From Oscillospiraceae bacterium (lineage in GTDB: Bacteria; Bacillota; Clostridia; Oscillospirales; Ruminococcaceae), in assembly GCA_009777445.1 (NCBI GenBank), contig WRLV01000004.1:1-61025 (forward strand): DNA of 61,025 nt. The letters are read 5' to 3'. This document shows positions 8,732 to 16,276 of the stretch, piece by piece. The position numbers and the translations under genes were made by a program. The first letter of the stretch is position 1. Each line of letters starts with the position of its first letter. The notes beneath the pieces are model-generated. The model did not search any database. It saw only the letters and a list, made by a program, of their open reading frames with translations, and was not told the DNA's origin.

Positions 8732-9136
8732 TTAACTCTGCCCATTTTTTCTGATGACCAAGATGTTTTTACCGTCTTCGTATCGGTATTCAACCATGTC
8801 CATCATTTGCTTGACCATGAAAACGCCAAGCCCGCCGATTTCTCTTTCTTGCGCGCTTTTTGTTATATCGGGTGTGGGGCTTTCGAGTGGATTGTATGCT
8901 CTGCCGCCGTCTTGAAACTCAATGACAATTTCGTTACCGACAGACATGCGAATTAAAACCTCGCCCGTGTCGGGGTGGTATGCATAGTTTGCTATATTGA
9001 CAAAGATTTCTTCAACCGCTATGCAAACCGATGTTTGCAGTTTCAAAGGGAACTCGGCGGCTTCCATTTCAAGTGTCACAAAATCTAACACTGAGCTTAA
9101 ATTTTCGAGTTTCGCGTGTGTTTTAAGTTCTTTCAT
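8732..9136 (-). CDS. RsbW-type serine-protein kinase / anti-sigma-like ATPase
   Basis: Single-domain GHKL ATPase of the RsbW/SpoIIAB type, 134 residues. The N box is VCIAVEEIFVNIANYAYH, the G1 box EFQDGGRAYNP and the G2 box EIGGLGVFMVKQMMD, all intact. Such proteins phosphorylate a STAS-domain antagonist on Ser/Thr and sequester a partner. The STAS gene lies 16 bases upstream, so this is a paired partner-switching module. No sigma factor is adjacent; the target may be elsewhere, perhaps the phosphatase at 54986. Soluble, cytoplasmic. Confidence 0.88.
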   Translation of the reverse strand: MKELKTHAKLENLSSVLDFVTLEMEAAEFPLKLQTSVCIAVEEIFVNIANYAYHPDTGEVLIRMSVGNEIVIEFQDGGRAYNPLESPTPDITKSAQEREIGGLGVFMVKQMMDMVEYRYEDGKNILVIRKNGQS

Positions 9137-9152
9137 TGTTAAGAAATGCCTT

Positions 9153-9452
9153 TCACACTACAGTCAACATATCCGAGAATCCGGTCATGTCAAACACTTC
9201 TTTAATTTCTTGTGAAACGTTTGAGAGGGTGAGTTTTCCGCTGCTTGATTTCGCGGCTTTTTCGCCCATCAACAGCACGCGCAAGCCTGCCGAAGAAACA
9301 TAGGACAACTCTGAAAAATCGAGTTCGATATGTTTGGATTTGGAAAATTCGGGAATAAGCACCTCTTGCAATTGGGGTGCGGTGGTGGTGTCTAACCTAC
9401 CGGATAACGCCATGATGGTCTTGTTTTCACTATGGATTTTGCTGATAGTCAT
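9153..9452 (-). CDS. STAS-domain anti-sigma factor antagonist
   Basis: 99-residue RsbV/SpoIIAA-type protein. The SELSYVSSAGLRVLLMGEKAA segment is the conserved phosphoacceptor loop, with the Ser in SSAG as the likely site phosphorylated by the kinase encoded 16 bases downstream. The ATG at 9452 follows TAGGAGGAACCCC, a strong ribosome site. A PP2C phosphatase would reverse the phosphorylation; the only one in the window is 45 kb away at 54986. Confidence 0.9.
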   Translation of the reverse strand: MTISKIHSENKTIMALSGRLDTTTAPQLQEVLIPEFSKSKHIELDFSELSYVSSAGLRVLLMGEKAAKSSSGKLTLSNVSQEIKEVFDMTGFSDMLTVV

Positions 9453-9482
9453 TTTGGGGTTCCTCCTAAATCTTTTTTATAA

Positions 9483-10163
9483 TTATAGCGGTTTTGCCGC
9501 TGTAATTTGCCACTTGATTGTTTCTAAGCCGTTTTCTTTCAAAAACTCGTTTGCTTTTGAAAAGTGACGGCAACCGAAAAATCCGTTGTATGCCGACAAT
9601 GGGCTTGGGTGAACGCACTGCAATATTTTATGTATGGGATTAGTAATCAACGCCGCCTTAGCGCGCGCATTCGCACCCCACAGCATAAACACAGTCGGCT
9701 CTTGCTTTTGGTCTAACAGCTGTATTATTTTGTCGGTAAGATGTTCCCAGCCTTTGCCCCTGTGACTGTTGGCAATGCCCTTTCGGACAGTCAACACGGT
9801 ATTTAAAAGCAAGACCCCGCTTTCAGCCCACGCGGTAAGTTCGCCGTGTTCGTGGGTTACCCCCAAATCTGTTTCAAGCTCTTTGAAGATGTTTATAAGT
9901 GACGGGGGCGGTCTGACTCCTTCCTTCACCGAAAAGCAAAGCCCATGCGCTTGCCCTGGTTCGTGATAGGGGTCTTGCCCTAAGAGCACGACACGGGTGT
10001 CGCTGTAAGAAGTAAGCTTTAAGGCATTGAAAATTTCATCGGCAGACGGATAAATCGTTTCATTGGTATATTCCTGTTTTAAAAATGAGCGCAACTCGGC
10101 ATAATAGCGTTTTTTAAACTCATTCGCCAACAGGAAATCCCAGTCATTTCCTATATTAACCAC
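9483..10163 (-). CDS. ung: Uracil-DNA glycosylase (family 1)
   Basis: Excises uracil from DNA. VVLLGQDPYHEPGQAHGLCFS contains the water-activating motif (Asp64, Tyr66, His67), and VHPSPLSAYNGFFGCRHF is the minor-groove intercalation loop. 226 residues, normal. The first codon is GTG at 10163, overlapping by one base the stop of the upstream gene (TAGTG), so translation is probably coupled. Together with the OGG-type gene at 10699 it forms a base-excision repair cluster. Confidence 0.96.
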   Translation of the reverse strand: MVNIGNDWDFLLANEFKKRYYAELRSFLKQEYTNETIYPSADEIFNALKLTSYSDTRVVLLGQDPYHEPGQAHGLCFSVKEGVRPPPSLINIFKELETDLGVTHEHGELTAWAESGVLLLNTVLTVRKGIANSHRGKGWEHLTDKIIQLLDQKQEPTVFMLWGANARAKAALITNPIHKILQCVHPSPLSAYNGFFGCRHFSKANEFLKENGLETIKWQITAAKPL

Positions 10164-10693
10164 TAACTTATAACTATACCGAGCAACACCCCACAGGTAA
10201 CAGAGAGTGCGCCGATAACCGAAACGCAGAGTATAAATGCCGCTTTTCCGAAGAACATTTGGGTCACGGGCGCACCGGACGCACCGGTTGCTCCGGACAT
10301 TCCGGTCGCACCGGACGTTCCGGACACTGTCGCTGAACTGCTGTTTATTGCCGCCGGAGAAACGCTAACCTCCGGTGAATCCGGTCCGTAATAATAAGAA
10401 GCCGTATTTGGAGCTTGCACTTGAACCGGCGTAGCAGAAGTTTTAATTTCCTGTACAAACGTTTCAGTAGGCAATGGGTTTTCATCAGCCGGCTGGTTGT
10501 CGGTGGCAAATTCTTCTGTTGTTTCGGAATGTCTTTGTGCGAGTTCTATTTCGCCGCTTGTCGGCACAGACTCTTCTTTGACACCCTCGTCGTTATTTTG
10601 CACAATTTCAATCTCCTGTTGCACACGGTTGCCGCAATAACGGCAATAACTGTCACCTCCGTGAATATTAGTCCCACAAGTAATGCAATACAT
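10163..10693 (-). CDS. Zinc-ribbon membrane protein with collagen-like Gly-X-Y segment
   Basis: 176 residues. N-terminal zinc ribbon CITCGTNIHGGDSYCRYCG (two CxxC knuckles), then an acidic Pro/Glu-rich linker to about residue 110, then a short Gly-X-Y run (GTSGATGMSGATGASGAP, about 125-142), then one C-terminal transmembrane helix (about 150-174). The topology suggests a cytoplasmic zinc finger tethered to the membrane. Function unknown; such zinc_ribbon_2 proteins are common orphans in clostridia. It sits between two DNA repair genes, overlapping ung by one base. Confidence 0.75.
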   Translation of the reverse strand: MYCITCGTNIHGGDSYCRYCGNRVQQEIEIVQNNDEGVKEESVPTSGEIELAQRHSETTEEFATDNQPADENPLPTETFVQEIKTSATPVQVQAPNTASYYYGPDSPEVSVSPAAINSSSATVSGTSGATGMSGATGASGAPVTQMFFGKAAFILCVSVIGALSVTCGVLLGIVIS

Positions 10694-10698
10694 AAATT

Positions 10699-11502
10699 TT
10701 ATCCTCCATGATTTCTGTTTCTTATATATTCAAACAAGAATTGTTGCGCTATTCCTGCGTGTTCGCCCACACATTCGGGTAGCCCTTGCGGAAAGAACTC
10801 GCTGAGTGCGCGCTTTATCCAGACATCTTTTGGAACAGCACTCGTTTTCCCGTAAGCGAAAAGCAATACGCAATCGGCAACCTTGTCTCCTACACCCGTT
10901 ATTTTCAAAAGCTCTGCTTTAGCTTCAGCAGCTGACATTCCATAAAGAGAATCGAGGTTAATGTCGCCCGTTACCGTCATTTGCGCCGCATTGATTATAT
11001 ATCGCGCCCTATAACCCACGCCTGCTTTTTCAAGCGCGCGAACAGACAATCCCGCCAAAACATCAGGCGAAGGGAAAGAATAAATTCCCTTCTTAATCGG
11101 CGCACCATGCTCTTCGCAAATGCGGTGGATAATCTGCGTTATTCGCTTTATATTGTTGTTTTGCGATATAATGAAACTGATGAGCGTTTCAAAGGCGGGC
11201 TGTCTCAAAACCCTTAAGCCTGCGGCATGTTCGCATGCCATTTTCAGCACATTGTCTTTTGAAAAACACTCAAGCAACCACTCATAGTCGGTGGTCGAAT
11301 CAAAATAGTGTTCCCAAAAATCAACATCGCAAGCCGCGACAGCAATTAAAGAAATGCCATTTTCTTCCTGCTTTAGCTTTATGAATTTCTCTTGAGCCAC
11401 TCCCTCAAAAATCGTCTCAGCTGTTTGTTTCCACCTGAACGCTTGACCGCAAAAGAGGGTGCGCTTTAGATTTATTCCCGGCAAACTCACATAGTGGTTC
11501 AT
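10699..11502 (-). CDS. 8-oxoguanine DNA glycosylase/AP lyase (OGG1-type)
   Basis: HhH-GPD glycosylase removing oxidised guanine. The N-terminal OGG fold is seen in NLKRTLFCGQAFRWKQ; the helix-hairpin-helix is ITGVGDKVADCVLLFAYGK, with Lys207 as the expected Schiff-base nucleophile and Asp226 in PKDVW as the catalytic acid. 267 residues. The ATG at 11502 is preceded by an AT-rich region shared with the divergent gene at 11646. Operon with the zinc-ribbon gene and ung. Confidence 0.92.
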   Translation of the reverse strand: MNHYVSLPGINLKRTLFCGQAFRWKQTAETIFEGVAQEKFIKLKQEENGISLIAVAACDVDFWEHYFDSTTDYEWLLECFSKDNVLKMACEHAAGLRVLRQPAFETLISFIISQNNNIKRITQIIHRICEEHGAPIKKGIYSFPSPDVLAGLSVRALEKAGVGYRARYIINAAQMTVTGDINLDSLYGMSAAEAKAELLKITGVGDKVADCVLLFAYGKTSAVPKDVWIKRALSEFFPQGLPECVGEHAGIAQQFLFEYIRNRNHGG

Positions 11503-11519
11503 ATTTTTAAAATAACCCC

Positions 11520-11548
11520 TTGACTATTATCTTATATTATAATACAAT
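11520..11548 (+). promoter_or_regulatory. Sigma-A promoter for the DUF6062-like gene
   Basis: TTGACT (11520-11525), 17-bp spacer, TACAAT (11543-11548), about 100 bases before the GTG start at 11646. Confidence 0.75.
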
Positions 11549-11645
11549 TAAGAAGGAATGTAAAGAGAAAAATTTAAAATAAATGCTTATTTAGCAAAAA
11601 CAAAAATTTTAAGCAGTATTTTTACCAAAAAGGGAGGATAAGAGC

Positions 11646-12350
11646 GTGAGAGAGAGTTTATTAACTATACCGATTAGTGAGGTGTTCGAACCTAAAGAAG
11701 GCTGTCCGCTTTGTCGTATGCGAGAAACTGTTGAGAAACATATTTGCGAATACATAATGGGGGCCGCCATGATGGAGCCCGATGTGCGCATAGAAACCAA
11801 CAGATTAGGTTTTTGTCTGCGGCATTTTAATCTGCTGCTTTTAGAAGACAATCGCCTTTCTTTAGCACTCATGTTAGACTCATATCTTCAAGTTAACGAT
11901 TCTGTCTTTTCAAATAAGAAGCCAAAACAAAAGTCGGGGCTTTTTTCAAAGGGTGAGACCCCGACACTAACCGAGAGTTGCTTCGTCTGTTCAAAAATCG
12001 AGTGGGGAATTAACCATATGTGCAAAACGCTCTTTACGCTGTTTAAGAAAGAGCCTGAATTTAAGGCGTTGTTTCTTGAACAAGAGTTTTTTTGCCTACC
12101 CCATTATCATTATTTGCTTCAAAAAGGGGAGTCGGTTTTTAATAAAAACGACTTCCCCGAGTTTGCGGCGGCTTTGAATAAGGTCAGCGGAAATTATCAC
12201 AAGTCGCTAAGCTCTGACGTGCATGAATTTTGCCAAAGCTTTGACTATCGAAACGCCGGCAGACTGCACAAAGAAGGCATGGAGCAGGTTCAAAACTCTG
12301 TTAAACGAGCGATTCGGTTTTTGACGGGATATGATGCAGTTGACAATTGA
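11646..12350 (+). CDS. DUF6062-like cysteine-rich protein
   Basis: 234 residues, soluble. Pairs of Cys/His motifs, CPLCRMRE, GFCLRHFNLLL, CFVCSKIEWG and FCLPHYHYLL, and the segment MMEPDVRIETNRLGFC match a clostridial family I recall as DUF6062, thought to bind metal; its function is unknown. GTG start behind AAGGGAGGATAAGAGC. The last residues AVDN and the TGA stop are encoded by the heptamer repeat element that starts there. A terminator follows at 12412. It is the only plus-strand gene in the left arm besides the CAP protein. Confidence 0.8.
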   Translation: MRESLLTIPISEVFEPKEGCPLCRMRETVEKHICEYIMGAAMMEPDVRIETNRLGFCLRHFNLLLLEDNRLSLALMLDSYLQVNDSVFSNKKPKQKSGLFSKGETPTLTESCFVCSKIEWGINHMCKTLFTLFKKEPEFKALFLEQEFFCLPHYHYLLQKGESVFNKNDFPEFAAALNKVSGNYHKSLSSDVHEFCQSFDYRNAGRLHKEGMEQVQNSVKRAIRFLTGYDAVDN

Positions 12351-12400
12351 CAGTTGAGAGTTGACAGTTTTGGTGTCGCCTTGCGGCGACGGATTTGGGA
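12336..12400. repeat. Heptamer/hairpin element at the 3' end of the DUF6062-like gene
   Basis: Heptamers TTGACAA/TTGACAG at about 12339-12370, then GTCGCC-TTGC-GGCGAC (12375-12390) and the common flank GGATTTGG. The array provides the stop codon of the upstream gene. Confidence 0.9.
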
Positions 12401-12411
12401 TTATAACAGCT

Positions 12412-12448
12412 ACACCGCCCGGCAGTTTTTGTTGGGCGGTGTTTTTTT
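12412..12448 (+). terminator. Rho-independent terminator
   Basis: ACACCGCCC ... GGGCGGTGT stem (12412-12420 with 12434-12442) followed by seven T. It ends the 11646 gene. A nearly identical hairpin ends the metallopeptidase gene at 46370. Confidence 0.9.
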
Positions 12449-12483
12449 GTTGGAATGTCTTGCGGAAATGGGTGAGGGTGGGG
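12443..12483. repeat. About 40-bp dispersed repeat next to the terminator
   Basis: The stretch beginning TTTTTTGTTGGAATGTCTTG and continuing to 12483 is repeated, inverted and with one mismatch seen, at 46273-46313. In both places it adjoins a terminator of the same stem sequence and contains the octamer GGAATGTC. Confidence 0.75.
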
Positions 12484-12506
12484 CGGGGAGATGAGCGTTT
12501 TATTTT

Positions 12507-13073
12507 TTAAAAAACAATTGGGTGTTCGATTTTTATATACCCCTCACCAAACATGTTCATTTCGTAAATCTCACAAGTGTTCATTAACACTAAATAAGTA
12601 CCTTTTGTTGTGATATGAGTATTTTCGTTATAAAAGGCTTTTATAACATGCGCTCTTTGACCTTCGTACTCCTCTTCTCGAACCACCATATAACTTAATT
12701 CATCGTCATTTAAAGCCTTTTTTAATATGCTAACAGATTGTTCTTCTTTAGGAAATTCTATCACCCCAAATGCAAAAAGAAATGAAGGGATAGCGCATAA
12801 AATACAAAACGCGATAAAAAAATAGAGCAATTTTATCCACGGATATTTTTCTTTATAGTCTTGTATTATTTTTATTATAAACCCGAAAATTGTGAGAAAG
12901 ATAATAGATAAACAAATGGTTGTGTATAATATTGTAGGGAAATCTCCATCAGGCAAAGGCTCTGTTTCGCCAAACCCAAATATTTGAGCTATTGTAAGAA
13001 ATACTGCAAGTTCAACAACATATATAATCGGAAACAAAAACCTTTTTCTAAGAAACCACTTTTTCTTCTTCAC
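12507..13073 (-). CDS. Small multi-pass membrane protein, unknown function
   Basis: 188 residues. Basic N-terminus (MKKKKWFLRKR), then three predicted membrane helices (about 12-33, 46-70, 80-105), then a C-terminal hydrophilic domain of about 80 residues with the sequence YMVVREEEYEGQRAHVIKAF, rich in beta strands. The first codon is GTG with a weak GGAAATAAA site. It is isolated and AT-rich compared with its neighbours. No family recognised. Confidence 0.6.
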   Translation of the reverse strand: MKKKKWFLRKRFLFPIIYVVELAVFLTIAQIFGFGETEPLPDGDFPTILYTTICLSIIFLTIFGFIIKIIQDYKEKYPWIKLLYFFIAFCILCAIPSFLFAFGVIEFPKEEQSVSILKKALNDDELSYMVVREEEYEGQRAHVIKAFYNENTHITTKGTYLVLMNTCEIYEMNMFGEGYIKIEHPIVF

Positions 13074-13106
13074 TTTATTTCCATGCCCTTCCTATAGTTT
13101 TTATGG

Positions 13107-13138
13107 CATCACCTTACGGCGACACCACAACTGTCAAA
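13107..13138. repeat. Degenerate heptamer/hairpin element at the nagB 3' end
   Basis: ATCACC-TTAC-GGCGAC (13109-13124, stem partly decayed) followed by ACCACAACTGTCAAA. The nagB C-terminal residues and stop are read from it. Confidence 0.75.
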
Positions 13139-13827
13139 TCAGCATGAAATTGTAAGATTGATGCGGGGACTTGCGGTGTTATTTTCCCTGTCAGGGCTTT
13201 GTTTATAATCTCTGCTTTTTCTTTGCCGGCGGCTATTAAAAGCACTTTTTTTGCCGCCATGACGGTACCCATTCCAACAGTAATTGCTTTTTTAGGAACT
13301 TCGTCAATTGTGTCGAAAAATCGCGAATTTGCCTCTATCGTTTTTGCGGCAAGCTGCGTGCAGTGACATTCCTTTATGAAAAAGTCGCCCGGCTCGTTGA
13401 AGCCTATATGCCCGTTGTTGCCTATTCCTAAGAGCTGAAGGTCAATCGGGCCTAACGAGTCAATCAAACGTTCATAACGCGCGCACTCGTCATCAACAGT
13501 GTTTGACATTCCATCAGGCAAATGAGTATTTTCTTTGGCAATATTTATGCCATTAAACAATTGGTTGTTCATAAAATAACGATAACTTTGAGCATTTTCG
13601 GGGGAAAGCCCGACATATTCATCAAGGTTGATTGTTTTGACAGCGGAAAAATCAACCTCGCCGCGCTTATACATTTCGCGAATTTGCTCATACGCCCCTA
13701 TGGGGGTTGAACCGGTCGCAAGCCCCAAAACGCTGTTCGGCTTAGAGTTAACCTGAGCGCAAATAATCTCTGCCGCGTGCACACTCAAAGCATTGTAGTC
13801 TTTAACTTTAATAAAGTTCATTTTCAT
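13114..13827 (-). CDS. nagB: Glucosamine-6-phosphate deaminase
   Basis: Converts glucosamine 6-phosphate to fructose 6-phosphate plus ammonia. LGLATGSTPIGAYEQI (phosphate loop), KTINLDEYVGLS (catalytic Asp region) and LLGIGNNGHIGFNEPG are all present. 237 residues, near the family length. ATG at 13827 behind AAAGGAAAAAC. The expected C-terminal end (LQxHxxxTVVxDxxA) is here LQFHADLTVVVSP: the last seven or so residues are encoded by an adjacent repeat element and may replace the original tail. lysA lies 11 bases upstream, same strand. Confidence 0.94.
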   Translation of the reverse strand: MKMNFIKVKDYNALSVHAAEIICAQVNSKPNSVLGLATGSTPIGAYEQIREMYKRGEVDFSAVKTINLDEYVGLSPENAQSYRYFMNNQLFNGINIAKENTHLPDGMSNTVDDECARYERLIDSLGPIDLQLLGIGNNGHIGFNEPGDFFIKECHCTQLAAKTIEANSRFFDTIDEVPKKAITVGMGTVMAAKKVLLIAAGKEKAEIINKALTGKITPQVPASILQFHADLTVVVSP

Positions 13828-13838
13828 GTTTTTCCTTT

Positions 13839-15200
13839 CTAATATCGCAGCGTTGCAAAATAATCATCAGGGGTTTCGGCGCGGCGGATTAGTTTGTGGC
13901 TTCCGTCTTCGCACAGCAACACCTCTGCCGAACGCAATTTTCCGTTATAATTATAGCCCATTGAAAAGCCGTGAGCCCCGGTATCGTGTATGTAAATTAT
14001 ATCGCCCAACTCAATTTTCGGCAACATTCGGTCAATTGCAAATTTGTCATTGTTCTCGCAAAGACCGCCCGTTATGTCGTACTTATAATCGTGCGGTTCG
14101 TTTTCCTTTCCCATGACGGAAATATGGTGATATGCCCCGTAAATGGCAGGGCGCATAAGGTTTGCGGCGCAGGCATCAAGCCCGATATATTCCTTATAGA
14201 TATGTTTTTCGCGGAGCGCGGTCGCCACCAACGCCCCATAAGGCGCGGTTATAAATCGCCCCAACTCGGTGAAAATTGAAACATCACCCATTCCTGCCGG
14301 AACTAAAATTTCTTCAAAAACCGCCTTAACTCCCTCACCGATTAACTTTATGTCGTTTGGTTTTTGTTCGGGGCGGTAAGCAACGCCGACACCGCCCGAC
14401 AGGTTGATGAAGCTTAAAGATATGCCGGTTTTTTCTTTAAGCTCAACCGCTAATTTAAACATAATTTTCGCCAACGCAGGATAATAATCGTTTGTGAGCG
14501 TGTTACTCGCCAAAAACGAATGCACGCCGAACTTTTTCGCCCCTTTCGCCTTTAAAACCCGATAGCCCTCTATAAGTTGCTCGTGGGTGAATCCATATTT
14601 GGCATCTTTGGGAATGTCCATTACGTTTCCCGATTCGTCGGTTTTAAATTCGCCGCCCGGGTTATAGCGACACGAAATAGTCTCGGGAATACCGCAAAGC
14701 CTGTCAAGCACTTCAATATGAGTAAAGTCATCAAGATTTATAATCGCCCCAATTTGAGCGGCAAGCAAAAAGTCCTCATCAGGCGTAACATTTGAACTAA
14801 ACATTAGCGGCGAGCCGCCGCTGGCAGATTTAGTTGACACAGTAGGCGATAATTTTTCACCCGGCGAGCCGCCGCTGGCAGATTTAGTTGACACAGTAGG
14901 CGATAATTTTTCACCCGGCGAGCCGTCAAAGGCAAACGACTTAAGCACATCGTTTGCCATCAACAACTCGGTATAAGATGCGCAGTCAAAGCCTGCCCCC
15001 TCTTCTAAAAGAATCCGCATTATAGAAGGGTTGGGGGTGGCTTTGACAGCAAAATACTCTTTAAAGCCTTTGTTCCATGAAAAGGCTTGTTTAAACTTTC
15101 TGAAATTCTCTCTGATTCCTCTTTCATCATAAATGTGAAAGGGAGTTGGAATTTCTTTAATAATTTCCTCTAACCGTGCTTTTTCAATAAAAGGCTTCAT
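13839..15200 (-). CDS. lysA: Diaminopimelate decarboxylase with an in-frame repeat insertion
   Basis: PLP enzyme of fold type III making lysine from meso-diaminopimelate. EYFAVKATPNPSI carries the PLP lysine (Lys53); HSFLASNTL, NLSGGVGVAYRP and GGLCENNDKF (catalytic Cys) fit the clostridial LysA-like group. 453 residues, about 35-40 longer than relatives because residues 94-129 contain two identical 18-residue units (GSPGEKLSPTVSTKSASG), produced by a 54-bp tandem repeat, just before the conserved LMFSSNVTP strand. The inserted DNA resembles the intergenic element at 4428. The start overlaps the jag stop (ATGA), so it is translationally coupled. A related carboxynorspermidine-type activity is less likely. 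Confidence 0.88.
   Translation of the reverse strand: MKPFIEKARLEEIIKEIPTPFHIYDERGIRENFRKFKQAFSWNKGFKEYFAVKATPNPSIMRILLEEGAGFDCASYTELLMANDVLKSFAFDGSPGEKLSPTVSTKSASGGSPGEKLSPTVSTKSASGGSPLMFSSNVTPDEDFLLAAQIGAIINLDDFTHIEVLDRLCGIPETISCRYNPGGEFKTDESGNVMDIPKDAKYGFTHEQLIEGYRVLKAKGAKKFGVHSFLASNTLTNDYYPALAKIMFKLAVELKEKTGISLSFINLSGGVGVAYRPEQKPNDIKLIGEGVKAVFEEILVPAGMGDVSIFTELGRFITAPYGALVATALREKHIYKEYIGLDACAANLMRPAIYGAYHHISVMGKENEPHDYKYDITGGLCENNDKFAIDRMLPKIELGDIIYIHDTGAHGFSMGYNYNGKLRSAEVLLCEDGSHKLIRRAETPDDYFATLRY
14809..14916. repeat. 54-bp perfect tandem duplication inside lysA
   Basis: Two identical 54-bp units (14809-14862 and 14863-14916), each starting GGCGAGCCGCCGCTGGCAGA on the plus strand; a partial third copy (GGCGAGCCG) follows. 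The unit is a multiple of three and free of stops in the lysA frame. Confidence 0.95.
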
Positions 15201-16225
15201 AACTCAATCTTTCCGTAAAGAGACGTACTCTTTTCAAAATCAAGGCTATCTTGTGAAATTTCAACTTTTTCAGAGGGCGTTCTCTTATAATCGCGCTCAA
15301 AAGAAGTGCTGAAACCGCTGGATTTTTTATATGACGGCCTGTCTGAATAATCGACAGTGCGATTATCACGATAACCGCCTTCTCTGTTGTCGCGTGAGAG
15401 GGGTCTACGATGTTTGGGAACACTTGCCGAAACCACGACCTTGCGGAAAGGCTCGTCACCAATCGAAGAACTATACACTCCCTCGATTTCTGACACCTTG
15501 CCGTGAATAACGCGGCGTTCGTACGGGTTCATAGGCTCAAGGGTTATACGTCGCCCTTGTGCTAATACTTTTTTGGCGGTGCGCACGGCAAGCGACTCTA
15601 ACGTTTCAGTCCGTTTTTCGCGATAGCTGTTACAATCCACCGAAATACGATTGAAGGGAACGCCCGAACGGTTTCCTGCCAATATAGCTAAATACTGCAA
15701 CGCATCAAGGGTCTCGCCCCGTCTACCTATGGCGATTCCCAACTTGTCACCGACTATATCAAAAACCGTCAAGTTTTCTTTTTTAATGATGTCAATTTTA
15801 AAATCTTTTGCCCCTAAGCCCGTCAAGATATTGGTTAAATAGTTGACGATAATGCTTTGGCTTTGGGCTTGCTGTTCCGTTGTTTCTTGACTTAGCGCGG
15901 TTTTTACAGGCTGTCTAATTGTCTTTGTCGGCTTTTCGTGGAATGTCTTTTTAGTCACGGTTGAAGGTGTGGTTTCTTTAGCTAATTGTGCTTTTGCGGC
16001 GGCTTTTTGTGCTGCCGCGGCCTTCATTTCGGCGACTTTGCTTAAAAATTCTTCCGCAACTTTTACTTTAAACTCGCCTTTCATTCCTCCGAAAAGTTTT
16101 TTAACCGGTTGCTCAATAATTTCATATGAAATATCGTCTTCGTTTATACCTTGCGCCGCGAAAAACGCATACATTTTGTTTTTAGCTTCTTGCAAAGAAG
16201 TTTTATCGCTGAATATATTTTCCAT
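15197..16225 (-). CDS. khpB: RNA-binding protein KhpB/Jag
   Basis: 342 residues. N-terminal Jag_N domain (about 1-50: KTSLQEAKNKMYAFFAAQGI), a Gln/Ala/Lys-rich linker, a KH domain (about 130-205, with IGRRGETLDALQYLAILAGN) and an R3H domain (about 205-275, with RVIHGKVSEIEGVYSSSIGDEPFRKVVVS). The C-terminal tail is Arg/Asp/Tyr-rich and probably disordered. It regulates RNA in cell division and envelope control with KhpA. Typical position downstream of yidC. The stop overlaps the lysA start by four bases. Confidence 0.93.
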   Translation of the reverse strand: MENIFSDKTSLQEAKNKMYAFFAAQGINEDDISYEIIEQPVKKLFGGMKGEFKVKVAEEFLSKVAEMKAAAAQKAAAKAQLAKETTPSTVTKKTFHEKPTKTIRQPVKTALSQETTEQQAQSQSIIVNYLTNILTGLGAKDFKIDIIKKENLTVFDIVGDKLGIAIGRRGETLDALQYLAILAGNRSGVPFNRISVDCNSYREKRTETLESLAVRTAKKVLAQGRRITLEPMNPYERRVIHGKVSEIEGVYSSSIGDEPFRKVVVSASVPKHRRPLSRDNREGGYRDNRTVDYSDRPSYKKSSGFSTSFERDYKRTPSEKVEISQDSLDFEKSTSLYGKIEL

Positions 16226-16276
16226 ATTTTATATATACCCTTTCTGCACAAATGTGCCGTTCACTTATTATACCTG

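Noticed and set aside
9736-10070. tRNA genes in the gaps
   Set aside because: No TTCGAAT-type loops with matching acceptor stems were found here or elsewhere in the window.
15184-15462. Minus-strand ORF within jag
   Set aside because: Out-of-frame shadow of the R3H and tail region of jag.
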